From: Favolaschia claudopus
Taxonomy: Eukaryota; Basidiomycota; Agaricomycetes; Agaricales; Mycenaceae
NCBI GenBank assembly: GCA_037176885.1
Contig: JAWWNJ010000079.1
Location: 620,001 to 684,000, forward strand
Direction of reading: 5' to 3'
DNA: 64,000 nt
The notes under the pieces are model-generated. The model did no database searches. It was not told where the DNA came from and saw nothing but the letters and a program-made list of their open reading frames with translations. The stretch's first letter is position 1, and each line of letters opens with the position of its first letter. The translations under genes and the position numbers were made by a program. This document shows positions 46,123 through 57,902 of the stretch, in pieces.

Positions 46123-47620
46123 TGTATCCGCTGAGAATGGCAGAGTGGTAGTCCAGAAGCCGGAGATCCCGCAGAATAGCAGAGCAGGGACTCGATAGCG
46201 ATGGCTAAGGACAAGGTATGGATGATCTACATTAGAGGCTGGTGCCAAACACAACCAAAGTGATGGCGCCCAGGAAACCCCACTACATCTGCCCACCCAG
46301 ACTTAAAGCGACGTCCTCGTCGCTTGGGCCCCCTCCTGAACCCAACCCAACATGCGGAGCACACGACCTAATCCCTGGAGAGTCGGATCTCGGTCCCAAT
46401 CAAGACGGCTCGGCTGAGCAAAATCTGAGCGTGGCGCAGCGGTGCGAAACGGATGGCGAGGGCGGGACGAGGATGAAAATGCGGGGCGACGGGGTGTACA
46501 ACGAGTGCGGCGGGCACGGTGCTGAAGCGAACAAAACGGCTTCGATGTCGAGTCGGAACGAAGGACGGAAAGGTCGCGCGGCGGAGAACGGGGTCGAGAA
46601 ATGTCGACGTCCTCCGCGAGCGCAACATCGGCGGCCCAATCGACAGGCGGGGGCGGTGCAGCGGGGGCGTCCAGAGACGGAGTAGTGGATGTGGCGGGTG
46701 CGGCCGGCAGAAACGGTGCAGAGGGAATACATTCGGGAGCAGGGGAAGGGGTAGGTGCGTTCGGAGGATCAGTACCGACGCCAATATCAACGGTAACGCA
46801 CGCAGAAAACATTCCGCTCATCTTCCTGACCTTCGCCTTCTCGAAATCACGTCCCTCAATGAATCCCAACCGCTTCCCCTCTGATTCACCCTTCTCGTAA
46901 GCATCCCGCGCAATCGCGTCCCCGTCAATGCTAGTCACGGCGGTGCCAGCCATAGCACGCCCGGCGCGTAATCCAATGCCGAGCGCGAGAAGCCAACGTT
47001 GGCCGACAATGGCCTCGCCCATATCCTGGCCGTATGCGAGCGCTTGTCGGTACGCTGCCAGACAGTCAGCGGGTACGTCTGAAAGCGCGCCAAATCGATC
47101 GTCAAGTGTGTCGGGGACGGGGGTGCAGAGGGAGGTGAGCTGGTATCGTTCCCATTGAATATCTAAGTCTTCAGCGGGAGCGAGGGATGGAGTGACCGAT
47201 GCTGGAGCTGTATTTGTAGGCAAAATAGCCGTGGCCGCAGGTGGCGCGGTATTTTTTCTGCGGTTCTTCTTGGTCATTCGGGAGCGGGAGTCGGGAGCGC
47301 AGCAGGAGAGCAGGAGAACGCAGGAGAGAACAGGAGAAGCGGGGGAGCTGGAGAAAATCAGAAGGAAACTAGCCGGATGTCGACGTGGCGGCAGGTAAGC
47401 AAAAAGCAGCGGGAAATGGCGCTTCCTGGGAAAGAATATCACTCTCGTCACCAGATGTATCCGCTGAGAATGGCAGAGTGGTAGTCCAGAAGCCGGAGAT
47501 CCCGCAGAATAGCAGAGCAGGGACTCGATAGCGATGGCTAAGGACAAGGTATGGATGATCTACGTTAGAGACTGGTGCCAAACACAACCAAAGTGATGGC
47601 GCCCAGGAAACCCCACTACA
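46123..47620 (-). mobile_element. Short LTR retroelement (1498 bp), 165-bp LTRs, ACGT target duplication
   Basis: Direct repeats of 165 bp (46123-46287 and 47456-47620) begin TGTA and end TACA, the usual LTR ends, and are almost identical. ACGT flanks both sides (46119-46122 and 47621-47624). On the minus strand the sequence after the 5' LTR starts TCTGGTGACGAGAGTG, containing a TGG-initiated candidate primer-binding site. GGGTGGGCAGA precedes the 3' LTR as a possible polypurine tract. No reverse transcriptase is present, so it is non-autonomous. Confidence 0.85.
46303..47277 (-). CDS. Unidentified ORF of the short LTR element
   Basis: A single open frame of 324 codons starts MTKKNRRKNTAPPAATAIL. 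The middle is helical and glycine-spaced (YGQDMGEAIVGQRW, DAYEKGESEGKRLGFIEGRD). The C-terminal half is rich in Pro, Ala, Ser and Arg. No CCHC knuckle, protease or polymerase motif is seen. By position it could be a Gag-like protein or a captured host sequence. The frame is intact over almost the whole internal region, which suggests recent selection or recent arrival. Confidence 0.5.
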   Translation of the reverse strand: MTKKNRRKNTAPPAATAILPTNTAPASVTPSLAPAEDLDIQWERYQLTSLCTPVPDTLDDRFGALSDVPADCLAAYRQALAYGQDMGEAIVGQRWLLALGIGLRAGRAMAGTAVTSIDGDAIARDAYEKGESEGKRLGFIEGRDFEKAKVRKMSGMFSACVTVDIGVGTDPPNAPTPSPAPECIPSAPFLPAAPATSTTPSLDAPAAPPPPVDWAADVALAEDVDISRPRSPPRDLSVLRSDSTSKPFCSLQHRARRTRCTPRRPAFSSSSRPRHPFRTAAPRSDFAQPSRLDWDRDPTLQGLGRVLRMLGWVQEGAQATRTSL

Positions 47621-47630
47621 ACGTCGACAT

Positions 47631-48220
47631 TGGTGGGGGAAGGAAACTCGGACGAATCATAAATGTGTGTAACCACGAGGCTTATGAAGCTGCAGTGGTA
47701 ATCACGGACTCCGAATTGTCGGTCGCCATGCCATGTCAGAGCATGCAAGACTCACAGAACGCGCCTTGCCGTTACAGCCAGCAGAGGAGCCAGTTATACA
47801 CTAGACTTCTCACCACCGAGAGTGAGGGCGTGCCACTAGCTGCCAGAGTATACGAGGCGAAGCGGCGTGCTCATCGTCTTCGACGACAAGGAAGAAGCAC
47901 TCAGAGAGCGTGAGAACTATTGATCGCTTTAGCAAACATGCGCAATTCTCGGGCTGATCCGGTCATTTCGTGCCTTCAACCATGACTGAATTCTTCAGGA
48001 AGCCGAAGATTAGATCGCACATACCAAGAAAATTGCTCAGAGATACCTCCACCTCGCGCGAGCTGTGAAAACTTAATAATATCTGATCCGGGGGTCTTGA
48101 AGACGAGATAAAACTGTTTTTTACTATGGTGTAGGTTCGTCATGGGAAATACCGATATGGAAAATTGATGGCTGATCGGAGGTCTTATCTTCGTCTTATC
48201 GATTACCGCCACCTCGAGAA
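47631..48220. other. Intergenic between SnoaL-like and MYND genes
   Basis: Divergent upstream region serving both genes. It contains CTCGGGCTGATCCGG near 47950, resembling sequence near 18000. No gene is recognised. Confidence 0.45.
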
Positions 48221-50310
48221 ATGCATTACAGCCTCAAGCTGTCCAATCTCGCGAGACTTCCCCTCAACATCAGGGTATAATTCCACATTTCAATCTCACT
48301 ATCTCTGACGGAGTATATGTCAAGGCCCGCGCGATCGCAGCTGCTTCGCCTACTGCAAATCCCGATGAGCAAGCCTGTTTTGTGGACGAAGCCCAATACC
48401 TTTCTGCCAAAGATCAACTCTCTTTGCTCCCCCTATTTTACGCTGTTCTAGATCCAGCTCAGATTCCTCTTTTGACGAACGAGCTACGCGACGGTGTCGG
48501 CGCGATCAGTCAGGACGACATGGAACGAAAATTCTTCTCCGCCATTGCCACCCTCCGCTCTCTCATGACGATCGTTGCCGAGCACGAGAGACATCCTGCT
48601 CTCGCAGACTTATGGGCTCATGTTTGTCCGTGGATGCAATTCTTGGACGAATATGGTGATCTTGTGCCCATAGCGATCCGCGATGGATCAACCCCTGCAG
48701 AACAATATTCAATATATGTCTCTGTGTGCTACCTCTTTCAATACGCACAGGACACAAGCATCCACCGCGCAATGGGTCTCTCGCTACGACCCTTATCCAG
48801 AATGCTCGGGAGAGCATTATATCTCATCATCCCTGTAGAATGGGAAAACAAACTAGCAAAGCGCCAGGCTTTACTCTACGTCATCGAATTGCTCAGCAAA
48901 TGGTTCAGCATCAACTCCTTCGACCGACCCGCATTCAAGGAGTTACTCTTTGGTGCCGGGGGTACTCTCGGGACTCTCGCCTCGCTGTTGGGCGGGCTTT
49001 GCCAATTTTGTCTCACCGATGGTGTCATTCATGAGTACAACGTGCAATCAGTGCATGCTTTGGTCTTGTTCATATCCGCCACCTCGACCCACGGATACGA
49101 TACCACTGTCTTCCGAGAGCATGTCTGGGAGCAGGGAATGGTATCCTTGATAACGAAGTGGTCAATATTCATCTGCTCATCGACCCTACCCGGTTTACCG
49201 CCGCCAGATGGAGCTTTCGAGATCCTGGTGGGGCACACGGAACTTTTCCCACCCAGGCATCGCTGGATGGCGGAAGCCTTGGGGGCAGGTGCTCTTCGAG
49301 CTGCTTTTGCTACTCGGAAGCCACAGATACTATTCAGGCTGGTGCTACAGCTGGTTCCCCTCACCGTGTTCCGTTCTGTCCTCGATCAATGCCGATTTGC
49401 TCTGGAAGGAGTCAGCCATTTGAATGTGGCCACAGTTTTTGTTTCACCTCGCGGCCCGGGGGAAGTCGCCGCCGTTGACGTGTGGAGGCCATTCTTGGGG
49501 ACGGTGCAGGAAAGACTCAAATTCATGGATGCGTGCGATAACGGCCGACACCCTGTACTCATGAGCTGCCATAATGTCTCCGTAGGTGTTTTTCTTTTTT
49601 CCTTGTTTCCCATGTTCTCAATCCGTTCAAAGTGTGCCAAGATTCAAACAAAACACAAGTTCAAAGTCTGTGCGCAATGCAAATTAGCTTACTACTGTTC
49701 GAAAGCGTGTCAGCTTCAAGACTGGAAAGTCTCCCGGGCCCATCGTCGCACCTGTCGGATCCTTCAAGCGCATCGCGATGGTGAGTCCTTCCAACTAACA
49801 GAAAACTGTAATTCTGAAGTCCTCGCAGAGCATGCATTGACGACCTCCAAGGACACATCTTTTCTGGAGCAAGTGCTCCACGAAACCTATGGCACTCTAG
49901 CGAAAAAGATGGCACTAAAATACCTCATCTTTGCCATGAAAAATCCAGACAAAGTCCCATATGCTTTGTTCGACTACGCTCCCACGGGCATTGGTACTGT
50001 CTCGATCGGCCACCTCGAAGACCTTCATCCCTCGTTCAATCAGAACGAAGTATCGTCTGTTTCGAGGGCCAAAAACATATCGTTTCACCTGGTGAGAATA
50101 CCCGATGGCAAACTACCCAATATCTGGCTCTTTCCCCTGCGCTTTGGATCCCAGGCTCCGAATTTCGTGGCGAAGCTGCGGGAAATTGCATCTACTCTTC
50201 CTGCACATCCGAGCAGCGAAGAGTTGGAAGACTATATCCCTCATGTTATCCGCATAATGCCTAGTTGGGACGGAATTCTCAATAGTCGGTGGTGGGATCT
50301 ATTTGCATAG
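48221..50310 (+). CDS. MYND-type zinc-finger protein, intact single copy
   Basis: Exons 48221-48274, 48325-49581, 49633-49780 and 49829-50310 predict 646 residues. The start M-H-Y-S-L-K-L-S-N-L and the phase 0/0/1 introns match the family. The helical N-terminal region is followed by a MYND finger at about residues 435-485 (VCAQC, YYCSKACQ, DW, AHRRTC). The C-terminal domain begins TTSKDTSFLEQVL and contains KVPYALFDYAP and WLFPLRFGSQAPNF. Introns 2 and 3 are multiples of three (51 and 48 bp), so the frame stays open through them. Family layout shows they should be removed. It is closest to the gene at 61200-63295 (shared LFDY, PSWDG and RWW motifs). Molecular function unknown; MYND fingers commonly mediate protein contacts. 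Confidence 0.88.
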
Positions 50311-50572
50311 GAAAGAAAAGTCAATGCTTATTTGTACACGAGTTCACCAATACCTCGCTAGCCCAATACAAAGTTTCTGAGATTTTCCTCGCATAAAATA
50401 TCTTGAATCACTGCGTAAGAGCAAGGATAAGAGGCATTAAAGCAACCTGAAAGTATAGTAGTGCGGAGCCGGCATTTATACGCGAGCTGCGCGGTTGCGA
50501 GCATTTATCATAAATTTAGCGGTCGTACTGTTAGACGCTGTACGGCTGGGTCTCGTTGTGTTGGATATCAAA
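50311..50572. other. Convergent intergenic region
   Basis: A short AT-rich stretch between the stop codons of the MYND gene and the monooxygenase gene. No feature recognised. Confidence 0.6.
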
Positions 50573-52238
50573 TCAATTCAGACCCTTCTTGGTGACAAAT
50601 TCACAATCCGACACCTCTCGAGCCGCTGCAAGCACATCATATCCCATCACATACTCCTGAAACTCCAGATCTAAAAATTTACATCCCGTCAATTCACATT
50701 TTCTTTCGATAGCTTTTGGAAAACCATACCTCTAGAGAACTTCCCCCGCTCCTTGGGCACAGTCATCTGGTCATAGGACTCCCGCGAAATTCGCTCGACG
50801 CGCCCTTTCCGAAGTTGCTGATACGCCTCCAGCCGCTCGGGGATCTCCGCTCGTTTGGTGCTGGAAGGTAAGAGCAAGCCAAGGGCCCCAGCGTCTTCAA
50901 CTGCTTGAGCCGCACCTTGGCCAAGCGCTAAGGATAAAATGAAAATAAATCAGCAAGTTACAATCAAATTCCGATGAACTCAACACGACGTACTAGGTAG
51001 GGTCGCATGCGCCGCATCTCCCAGAAGCGCCGCGTACCCCTTTACCCACGTCGGCAGCACTGGCACGTATCGAATCTGCCAACGCGGCAGTTCCTCGGGT
51101 AGCATCTCGAGCAATTTTCTAACCTGCGATGGAAAGGCGGCAAATTGCGAGAGCAAAGTCTCGCGGGTAACGCTCGGGTGCCAATCTTTTTTGTCAAGGA
51201 CGAATGATTAGTAACTTAGCAAGAAAAAAATCCAGATAAAACGGACCTGGATTAGCTTGGTCCTGATCGTCGAGAAGTGCTATAAAGTTCAACAGTTCCC
51301 CGCTGCGGCAAGGATACAAGAACAACCAGCGATATTCGTCGGACTCGACTCCGAATGGAATGACCATGCGTGGTCCCAGCGTGCCTTCGCGGAGCCACGA
51401 GAGCTCAGGGACGGCGTCTAGTTTCGCCACATCCAATAATGTGCGGCAGTTCGTTAGACCGCTGTGCAAGGCTTTTTGTACGTGACCAAGAACATGCGTG
51501 CGAATCACCGACTGTGAAAAATACATTAGCTTGAATGCCCATTGTAACCGAATCTATTATTCAAGTCTCACCGAAATTCCATCCGCGCCCAAAATCAAAT
51601 CACTTTGCACCACCCGCCCGTCGGTGAGCGTAAGAGATCCTTCCTCAGGATCACATCTCACCACTTCGTTCGCAAAGTTAAGAACCGCAGGCGGTCCCTC
51701 GCCAGAGCCTGTCGCTAAACGTAGCAACTCATTATGCAAATCGCTCCGAACGCAAGTAACGGCCTGATTCCAATTTCAATCATATACATGCAATTCAACT
51801 TGAGGAAATACTCACCACTTTTCCATCGATCTCAATCCAAGGCGAGGCAAAGCTCTGCCTCCCTTCTCCCGCAGCGTTGAAGGTTACCATCTGTCTCAGC
51901 GTCGGAAACCCGCTCCATTTCCAAACACACAAAAGAAAAAGACGTACGGAGGAGAGATCAACGCTCTTCAGATTCTCCTTCTTGTACCCAAGGTACTCGA
52001 GAACGCGCTGAGCGTTGAGTGGCACAACGATAGCGGCACCAATTTCAGTTTTCGTTTCCGCAGATTCAAAGATCTGCGAAAGAAGAGTGAGTTTTCCTTC
52101 CGAGAGAAGCCAGTGCGAGATAGTTTCAGTACTTACCTGAACAAGATGCCCATTGCGTCTGAGCGCGGTCGCCGCTGCGAGCCCTGCAATCCCCGCACCG
52201 ACAATAGAGACGTTGAGAGGCTCTGTTGTATCTGCCAT
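50573..52238 (-). CDS. FAD-dependent monooxygenase (salicylate hydroxylase-like)
   Basis: Eight exons on the minus strand: 52238-52137, 52073-51948, 51890-51816, 51763-51572, 51511-51247, 51185-50994, 50927-50730 and 50670-50573. They give 415 residues with consistent phases and GT-AG introns. Domain marks of the class A flavoprotein monooxygenases appear in order: VSIVGAGIAGLAAATAL (GxGxxG dinucleotide fold) near the start, LGADGIS (DG motif) at about residue 160, and LLGDAAHATLP (GD motif) at about residue 310, followed by GQGAAQAVEDAGALG. Such enzymes hydroxylate aromatic or polyketide-like substrates using NAD(P)H and O2; the exact substrate cannot be told. The C-terminus is short and there is no membrane segment. 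A TATAAAA box lies 41 bp upstream. No biosynthetic cluster partners are evident. Confidence 0.9.
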
Positions 52239-52278
52239 TTGGTCCGGAGAAGTGCATGCGTGAATCAGGCAGCGCGTC

Positions 52279-52285
52279 TTTTATA
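52279..52285 (-). promoter_or_regulatory. TATA box of the FAD monooxygenase gene
   Basis: TATAAAA on the minus strand (context GATATAAAAG), 41 bp before the start codon at 52238. Confidence 0.55.
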
Positions 52286-52329
52286 TCAACGGGAAGCGCG
52301 GGCGAGCATCCAAAGAAGGCCCTAAGGAA

Positions 52330-55300
52330 TCATTCTGCGGAGAAAATTTCTCCGCCGAGTATTAGTTGTGTGGTCTGACGTGCGCTTCGCCTCTGCCTCC
52401 CACGTTGGGAGGAAGCAGGGCTCGTCAAAGCAGGTGCGTAGTACTGTAGGTAGACTTTTAATCGTACATCATTAGGGATGTCGGAAGTAGCTGCGGTGAG
52501 TTGGTAGAGATACGTGTTTTGTGATCGAAGGTGCATACGATCCAAGTATAAACTCCCAGCAGCGAGGAATCGACACCACAACCAGCTTCAAGCCGAATCA
52601 TCCTCGAGGCGTCATGAACCATCCGTCGCGGACATCGCACCCCTGGCCGAAGCTTCCCCCTTCCGGCCCCGGGATTGCGCGCAGCACCTGCCCCCACATC
52701 CATCCCCAACGATTCGCCCTCTCCCCAATATTGTAGAGAGAGCGGAGGTTACCATGGCAACAACCAAATAGAAAAGACACGATATTGACGACTACGAAGG
52801 CCTCAGGTGCAGGAGGAGGGGAGGACGACGAGGCCATCGAGGATGGCGGTGTAGAGGTAAGTTCTGCAGCACGTCGGATGGGGATGGACTGCCTCGAAGA
52901 CTGTTCGGAAGCCTCGGGAAGACGCATGTAGCGCCGAGACTCCTAACCCTTCGGAGCGTGCTTACATCGACGTGTCAACGGAGCTTGGGGCAGGAGCTTG
53001 CTCTGGGGAATATGTCGGCTAAGGCTTCGAAGAAATGCACCGCTAGCGATACACACGACCAACCAGCGGCATGCACGTCTAGTCCAACACCGCAGCACAA
53101 CGACGAGCCCCTTCTCCGTGACCAGCGTGTTTCGGAGTAGCCGCCGCCTATCGATGAGGAGGACGACGGATTCAATCCAGGAATTTGTAGGTGTGGAGAG
53201 TTAGGAGGAGTCGTGCAAAGTGGGGTGAAATGACAGTCGCCCTTACCGCGAATCGCGAATACGTCTAGAGTCCCCAGGCGACACCTCTCGCACCAGATAT
53301 GGTATAGCATTGGAGATGCCGAGTTGACTGCCCATGAATATCAACGTCCAGGAAGAAGGAAGACCCGTGCTGGGGCCATTATGAGTTTCCGCTGCCTTAA
53401 TTGAATATGACAAGGGAAGACGTACCCCCAATGAGACCAATTTCGTGTACGATCCCATCCTCCTCTCCCTACACCCTTCCTCCTCCTCGCGCTGCCCTTC
53501 CCCATCTTCCTCCTCGCCCACCACTATCTCGACACTCCACACCCTCTATCGGCTCAACACCGTACGCTGCGTCAGATGCTGTGTCCTCGACCGTACGCGC
53601 GGTGACAGAGAACGCGAGCAAGGTAAGCACGGCACTTCGAGCACGCCGATACCAAGCCCACGCACACGCACGACACGGGGAAGCGACATGGGCACGGGCA
53701 TAACGCGTCGCTGAGAGTATCCCCAGATTCAGCCATCGACGTGGCTCCGCTGCCACGTCAAAGTCATAGGGTCGAGGATTTGCATTAGATTGAGGGGAGG
53801 AGACACGGAGATGAGATGACTGATGAGGGGAACGAACGGGCGAAGACCACTATGTAGCATGGGCGACGCTGCGGATGATTATATTAGATAGTTTTAAGCG
53901 AAGGCGACGAGCAGAGCATCAAGACACACCTCGGTGGCTTGTGTGATGAAGCGGAGGTGGGGAGAGGAGGGGTGAGCGTATGTAGTACTAGCAGGCACTA
54001 ACTTTTTCGAGGCGAATCATCCTCGAGGCATCATCAAGCCATCCGTCATGGGCATCCACTTGAATCCATATCGTACGCCTGCCCGAAATGTCAAGCGCCA
54101 CTCCCCCCTTCCGACCCCGGGATTGCGCATGCAGTGCAGCTACGTCCATCCACACCGATTAGCCCTCTCCCCCCATATTGGAGTATCGTCATGTTGTAGA
54201 CGAAGCCGGAGGTTACCATGGAAACGAGGGGAGGGTAATGAAGAGAGACGCGCCATCGACGGCTACGAAGGCCTCGGCACTGTTCCGACAGGCGCAGGCA
54301 AAGCCATCGAGGACGGCGGTGTCGAGGTACACTAAGATCGGCCTGAGCATGTCGGATGGGGATGGGGGATGGACCGCCTTGCGAAGATGCGTTGGCGTTG
54401 CTCGGAAGCTTCGTGAAGACACAGCCTCTTCTCCGCCGGGAGCACGTAGGTGGGTCAATGGTGGGTGCACGCCCAGATCGGAGGGAATATAGGACGAGCA
54501 GCGGGGATGGCCAAGCCGGGGCCTACCACCCGCACGCAACGACGAGCCCCTTCCCCGAAGCCATCCCGCTTCTGCTTCGGGTAGCCGCCGTCTATCGATG
54601 AGATTAGCAGGACGGATCCAGGTGGAGTGGGCGGGGAGTCAGGGGTGGGGCGGAACGACCGTCGACGGTCGACCATCCCGGCGAGGACATATGCCCGTCA
54701 ATCGATGAGCCGCCGTCTATCAACGAGGACGACGGATCCAAGGTGCAGTGTGCGAAGAGTGAGGAGAATAGAGTCAGGAGGAGTCGACCGAGTTGACGGC
54801 CACAGTCGACAGTCGTCGACCTTTCCGCGAATACATCTGGACAGGGAGCCCACTAGGCGATGCCCGCCCACCTCGAAACCCAATGCAGGACGGGATGAAG
54901 AGTCGGCTGGATACCAACGTCGGGAAGACGGAAGACGGAAGACGCGTTCTGTGGTAGTTACGACCGATGAGCTCTCGCCTGCTTCATACAGAGGAGGAAC
55001 GAGGACGTACCCTCAATCAGATCGAATCGAATCGAATCGTGCACGATCCCGTCCCTCGAAAGCTCGCTATCTACCCCCTCCTCCACCCCTCCTCTCCCTA
55101 CTCCCCTCCTCGTTCCCCCTCGCCTTTGCGTACTCCTCACCCCTGCCATCTTGACGCTCATACCCTCCACCCTTCAATGGCTCAGCATCATTCAACCCAT
55201 CTGCACATCGGCGACTCGCGTACGCTGCGTCCTCGACGCGCGGTGACGCTGACAGAGACCAGCAGCGGCGCGAACGAGGTAAGCGCGGCATGTCGAGCAT

Positions 55301-56462
55301 ATCAAGCCCATGCACGATACACCAACCCTGCTCCCGCCCTATCCCTCGATGAAACCGCACCGGTATGGGAGGCACTGTACACAAGCCAAAGCCTATCAGC
55401 GCGAACGACCTCCCCGGTACACAGACGAGCGTCGACGAGTGGTGAAGGCGCCAACGGTGGCGCATAGATCGAGTGCCGCCATGCGACGCTGTGAGGGAAC
55501 TCCCTGCGTGCGAGATGGGGTCCGATACGCAGCAGGACCCTTGACGTGTGCGTCGATACCGGGTATGCAGCAGGGGCACGTCGAGGAGGAGAGGAATATT
55601 CGCTGTTGTAAATGGCGGGTCAGCGAAGTAGAGGGTGGAGGGGTGAGGTATGGGCGTACCTCCACAGGCTATGACAGCTACGTTCTGAGAATGCCTCCAG
55701 TCTCAGATACCTTGGCAAGAAGCTCAAAGGCAGACGGGCGGCCGCAGATTTCGAAGAACGCCCCGCGCCCATCGAATGACTAGCGCGAAGCATCGATCGA
55801 CGCTGCTGCGGAGTCAAAAGGGGACTTGAATTGAAGGTAGAGACTCACAGACGAGGTGACTAGAAAGGTGGCTAGAAAAGGCTGGTGAGCACCACGCGCG
55901 GAACGACAGGTAGGCTGCGGATGATATGTTAGACGGTTTTGAGCGAAGGCGACGAGCATCACGACATACCTCGGCCGCTTGACCTCACATGCACTATATC
56001 CCGACAGAAAGATGGCAAAGAAGATATCGAGCTGGCTGTAAGACAGAAACGTTAGCGCGTCCAAGCAAGAAAGCGTCGGCATACCTTCAAGTCGCGATAC
56101 CACGAAGAACGAACGAGCTTGGGTGTCTGATGACCCACCCATTCGTTTTCAGAGGACGGGGAAAGGAGAGGAGATGGAAGGCAACAATAACTAAGCATGA
56201 GCATGCTTTGCTAGGGGTTCCGCGCAAGGCTCTCTCGACTGCTTGGATATGACTCGACACCGGACTTGCTCGCAGCCGACTCGATGCGAGGATGACGAAG
56301 ATAATCTTGAGAGTCGGTCAAATTGCTTGGTGTCTGAGAGCGGTGGTACACCGTGGAGGGTCTCTCTACGCCCGAAGAAAGAGGTCAACGACGAAGATAT
56401 GGATGCCATTGAGTGATGTAGCGTCGACGACGAAGATGGGAAGCGTGACAATGTTGGGAGGA
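52330..56462. repeat. GC-rich repeat block, two more copies of the family at 1-2080
   Basis: Two diverged units can be followed, at about 52,780-53,950 and 54,010-56,460. Each contains a GAGGACGGCGGTGT-GAGGTA block, a CGCGAATACnTCTnGA block and a GACGTACCC block, in the same order as near 190-650. The second unit matches the left segment better (600-2080). There are many overlapping short frames and no convincing protein. Confidence 0.6.
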
Positions 56463-56506
56463 GGTCACGCGTTATTCCTCCGTTACGCTCTTGTTTCAAA
56501 CCACCA

Positions 56507-56718
56507 CGAGCTATGGGACCCGTGCCTTCGCCACTCAGGACCCTTTAAGTTTAACCGTTTTGACCTGCACTCACTTGCTGCTTGCAAGGCCGACGGCGCC
56601 GCACTGCCGCTCGCTGCACTCGCCGGCGCGCGTCGCCGCGGGGAGGGTGTGGGTAAATCCACGTGTTGCGCACGTGGTTTCCTGTCAAAGGCTGTGCCGT
56701 GCTCTTTTAAAGTATAGG
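56507..56718 (+). repeat. 0.2-kb interspersed element, forward copy
   Basis: About 212 bp starting CGAGCTATGGGACCCGTGCC and ending AAAGTATAGG are absent from the left segment copy. The same element in reverse orientation is at 63299-63499. The interior is GC-rich (CGCTCGCTGCACTCGCCGG). Its end directly abuts ATGAGCACC. It could be a SINE or MITE; no clear target duplication was found. Confidence 0.65.
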
Positions 56719-57902
56719 ATGAGCACCGAACTCGGCTCTCGTTCCCAACACAACTCTCTGCGACATTGATTCGTTCTGTCAACGGCGGTCTCTCGCTGGA
56801 TCTGCGCTGGATGAATCACTAGTAATTATATCTCTGAATCATCTTGCCTTCCTCAAATCCGAGCCCGACTGGATCTGCGCTGGATAAATCACTAGTGATT
56901 ATATGTCTGAATCATCTCGCCTTCCTCAAATCCGAGGCCGAGTCCGACGAGTCGACTCGTCGTGAATTCAATGTCTCGATGTTCGCCTCGTCCCTCGCAC
57001 ACAGTTTCCAAGGACGTCAGACTCAACAAGGAGTCGGATTGAATCTGCTTTGAATCCAGGCCAGCGTAAAAAACACTGGTAAGCAGGTACTTAGCTTACT
57101 GATGTTGAAGTTGAGTGCTCCTTGAAAGTTGGAAGTTCAAGAATCAACTGACTCGGGGTCTTTCTTTCAGCTCATTGTAAGTTCTATAAGTTACCTCACG
57201 GCGCACGCTGACTACCTTCGCAAGGAAGCTTGATTTGTCTACTACGCCCGCTCATAATCCAATGACATTTCCCTGCTCATTCTGATTCAAGTTCACCTCC
57301 TGGAAATTTCGAACTTGAGTCCACTTGATGTCTCTGAAGCCTTCATTCACCAATAGCCTTAGGTATCCTCAATTCCGCCCTTAAAATTATCAACCGAACT
57401 CCCTCTGCTCCGTCATTACCCCAAATGAACACGCTGCGACTCAACTTTCCACAAGACAGAGGCGGTTTTGTTCATGACTCGTCAAATTTGTGTTGTCCGA
57501 CGAGTACTTGAACGTTTCTTCTACAAAGTTTCTACATCTGTTCAACTTAATTTTACTTTACAATCTCGCCATGAGGCATCTAATCGGACTATAACTTTAA
57601 GCTCAACAGTGATTCCGCCTCTACGCTCAAGTGGGGCCGTTGAAGTCAGAAATATGATAATCCCAGGAATGGATTTTCGGATTTGAATTTCATCTGCTTC
57701 CTGTTCCCCCGAAATTAATTGTCTGAGTATATTACGGATGTTCCAACACATTCTTTCTCTTGCCTTACACAGAAAACCAATAAGTTGACGTTCATCGCAC
57801 TTTGACCACGATGCGGCAATCACCGAGACGACAGTTCTGATCAATGTCACTGATCGTGACACACCTCCCTCCTCACCACCACGTCCTTATGGCCCTCGCA
57901 CA

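Larger units (their letters stand above)
45546..47630 (-). pseudogene. SnoaL/NTF2-like protein gene interrupted by an LTR element
   Basis: Read on the minus strand, start codon and second codon are at 47630-47625. The gene resumes at 46122-46006, with further exons 45932-45840, 45786-45710 and 45648-45546. Without the element at 46123-47620 (and one ACGT) it forms a clean 131-codon frame beginning M-S-T-F-T-L-T-E-D-Y. Motifs match small SnoaL-like proteins: DFSLIDPELQWTIG, PYNNRYVW, GKVVEIREYLDTALV. Such proteins adopt the NTF2 cone fold and serve as hydrolases, isomerases or ligand binders; the substrate is unknown here. Three introns (72, 53 and 61 bp) have GT-AG ends. The insertion right after the start codon most likely abolishes the product, unless an internal start is used. 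Confidence 0.85.

Noticed and set aside
46123..47620. Simple tandem duplication of the SnoaL-like 5' end
   Set aside because: TG...CA ends, matching ACGT flanks and perfect restoration of the gene on removal fit an LTR element better. The repeat itself is not part of the restored gene.
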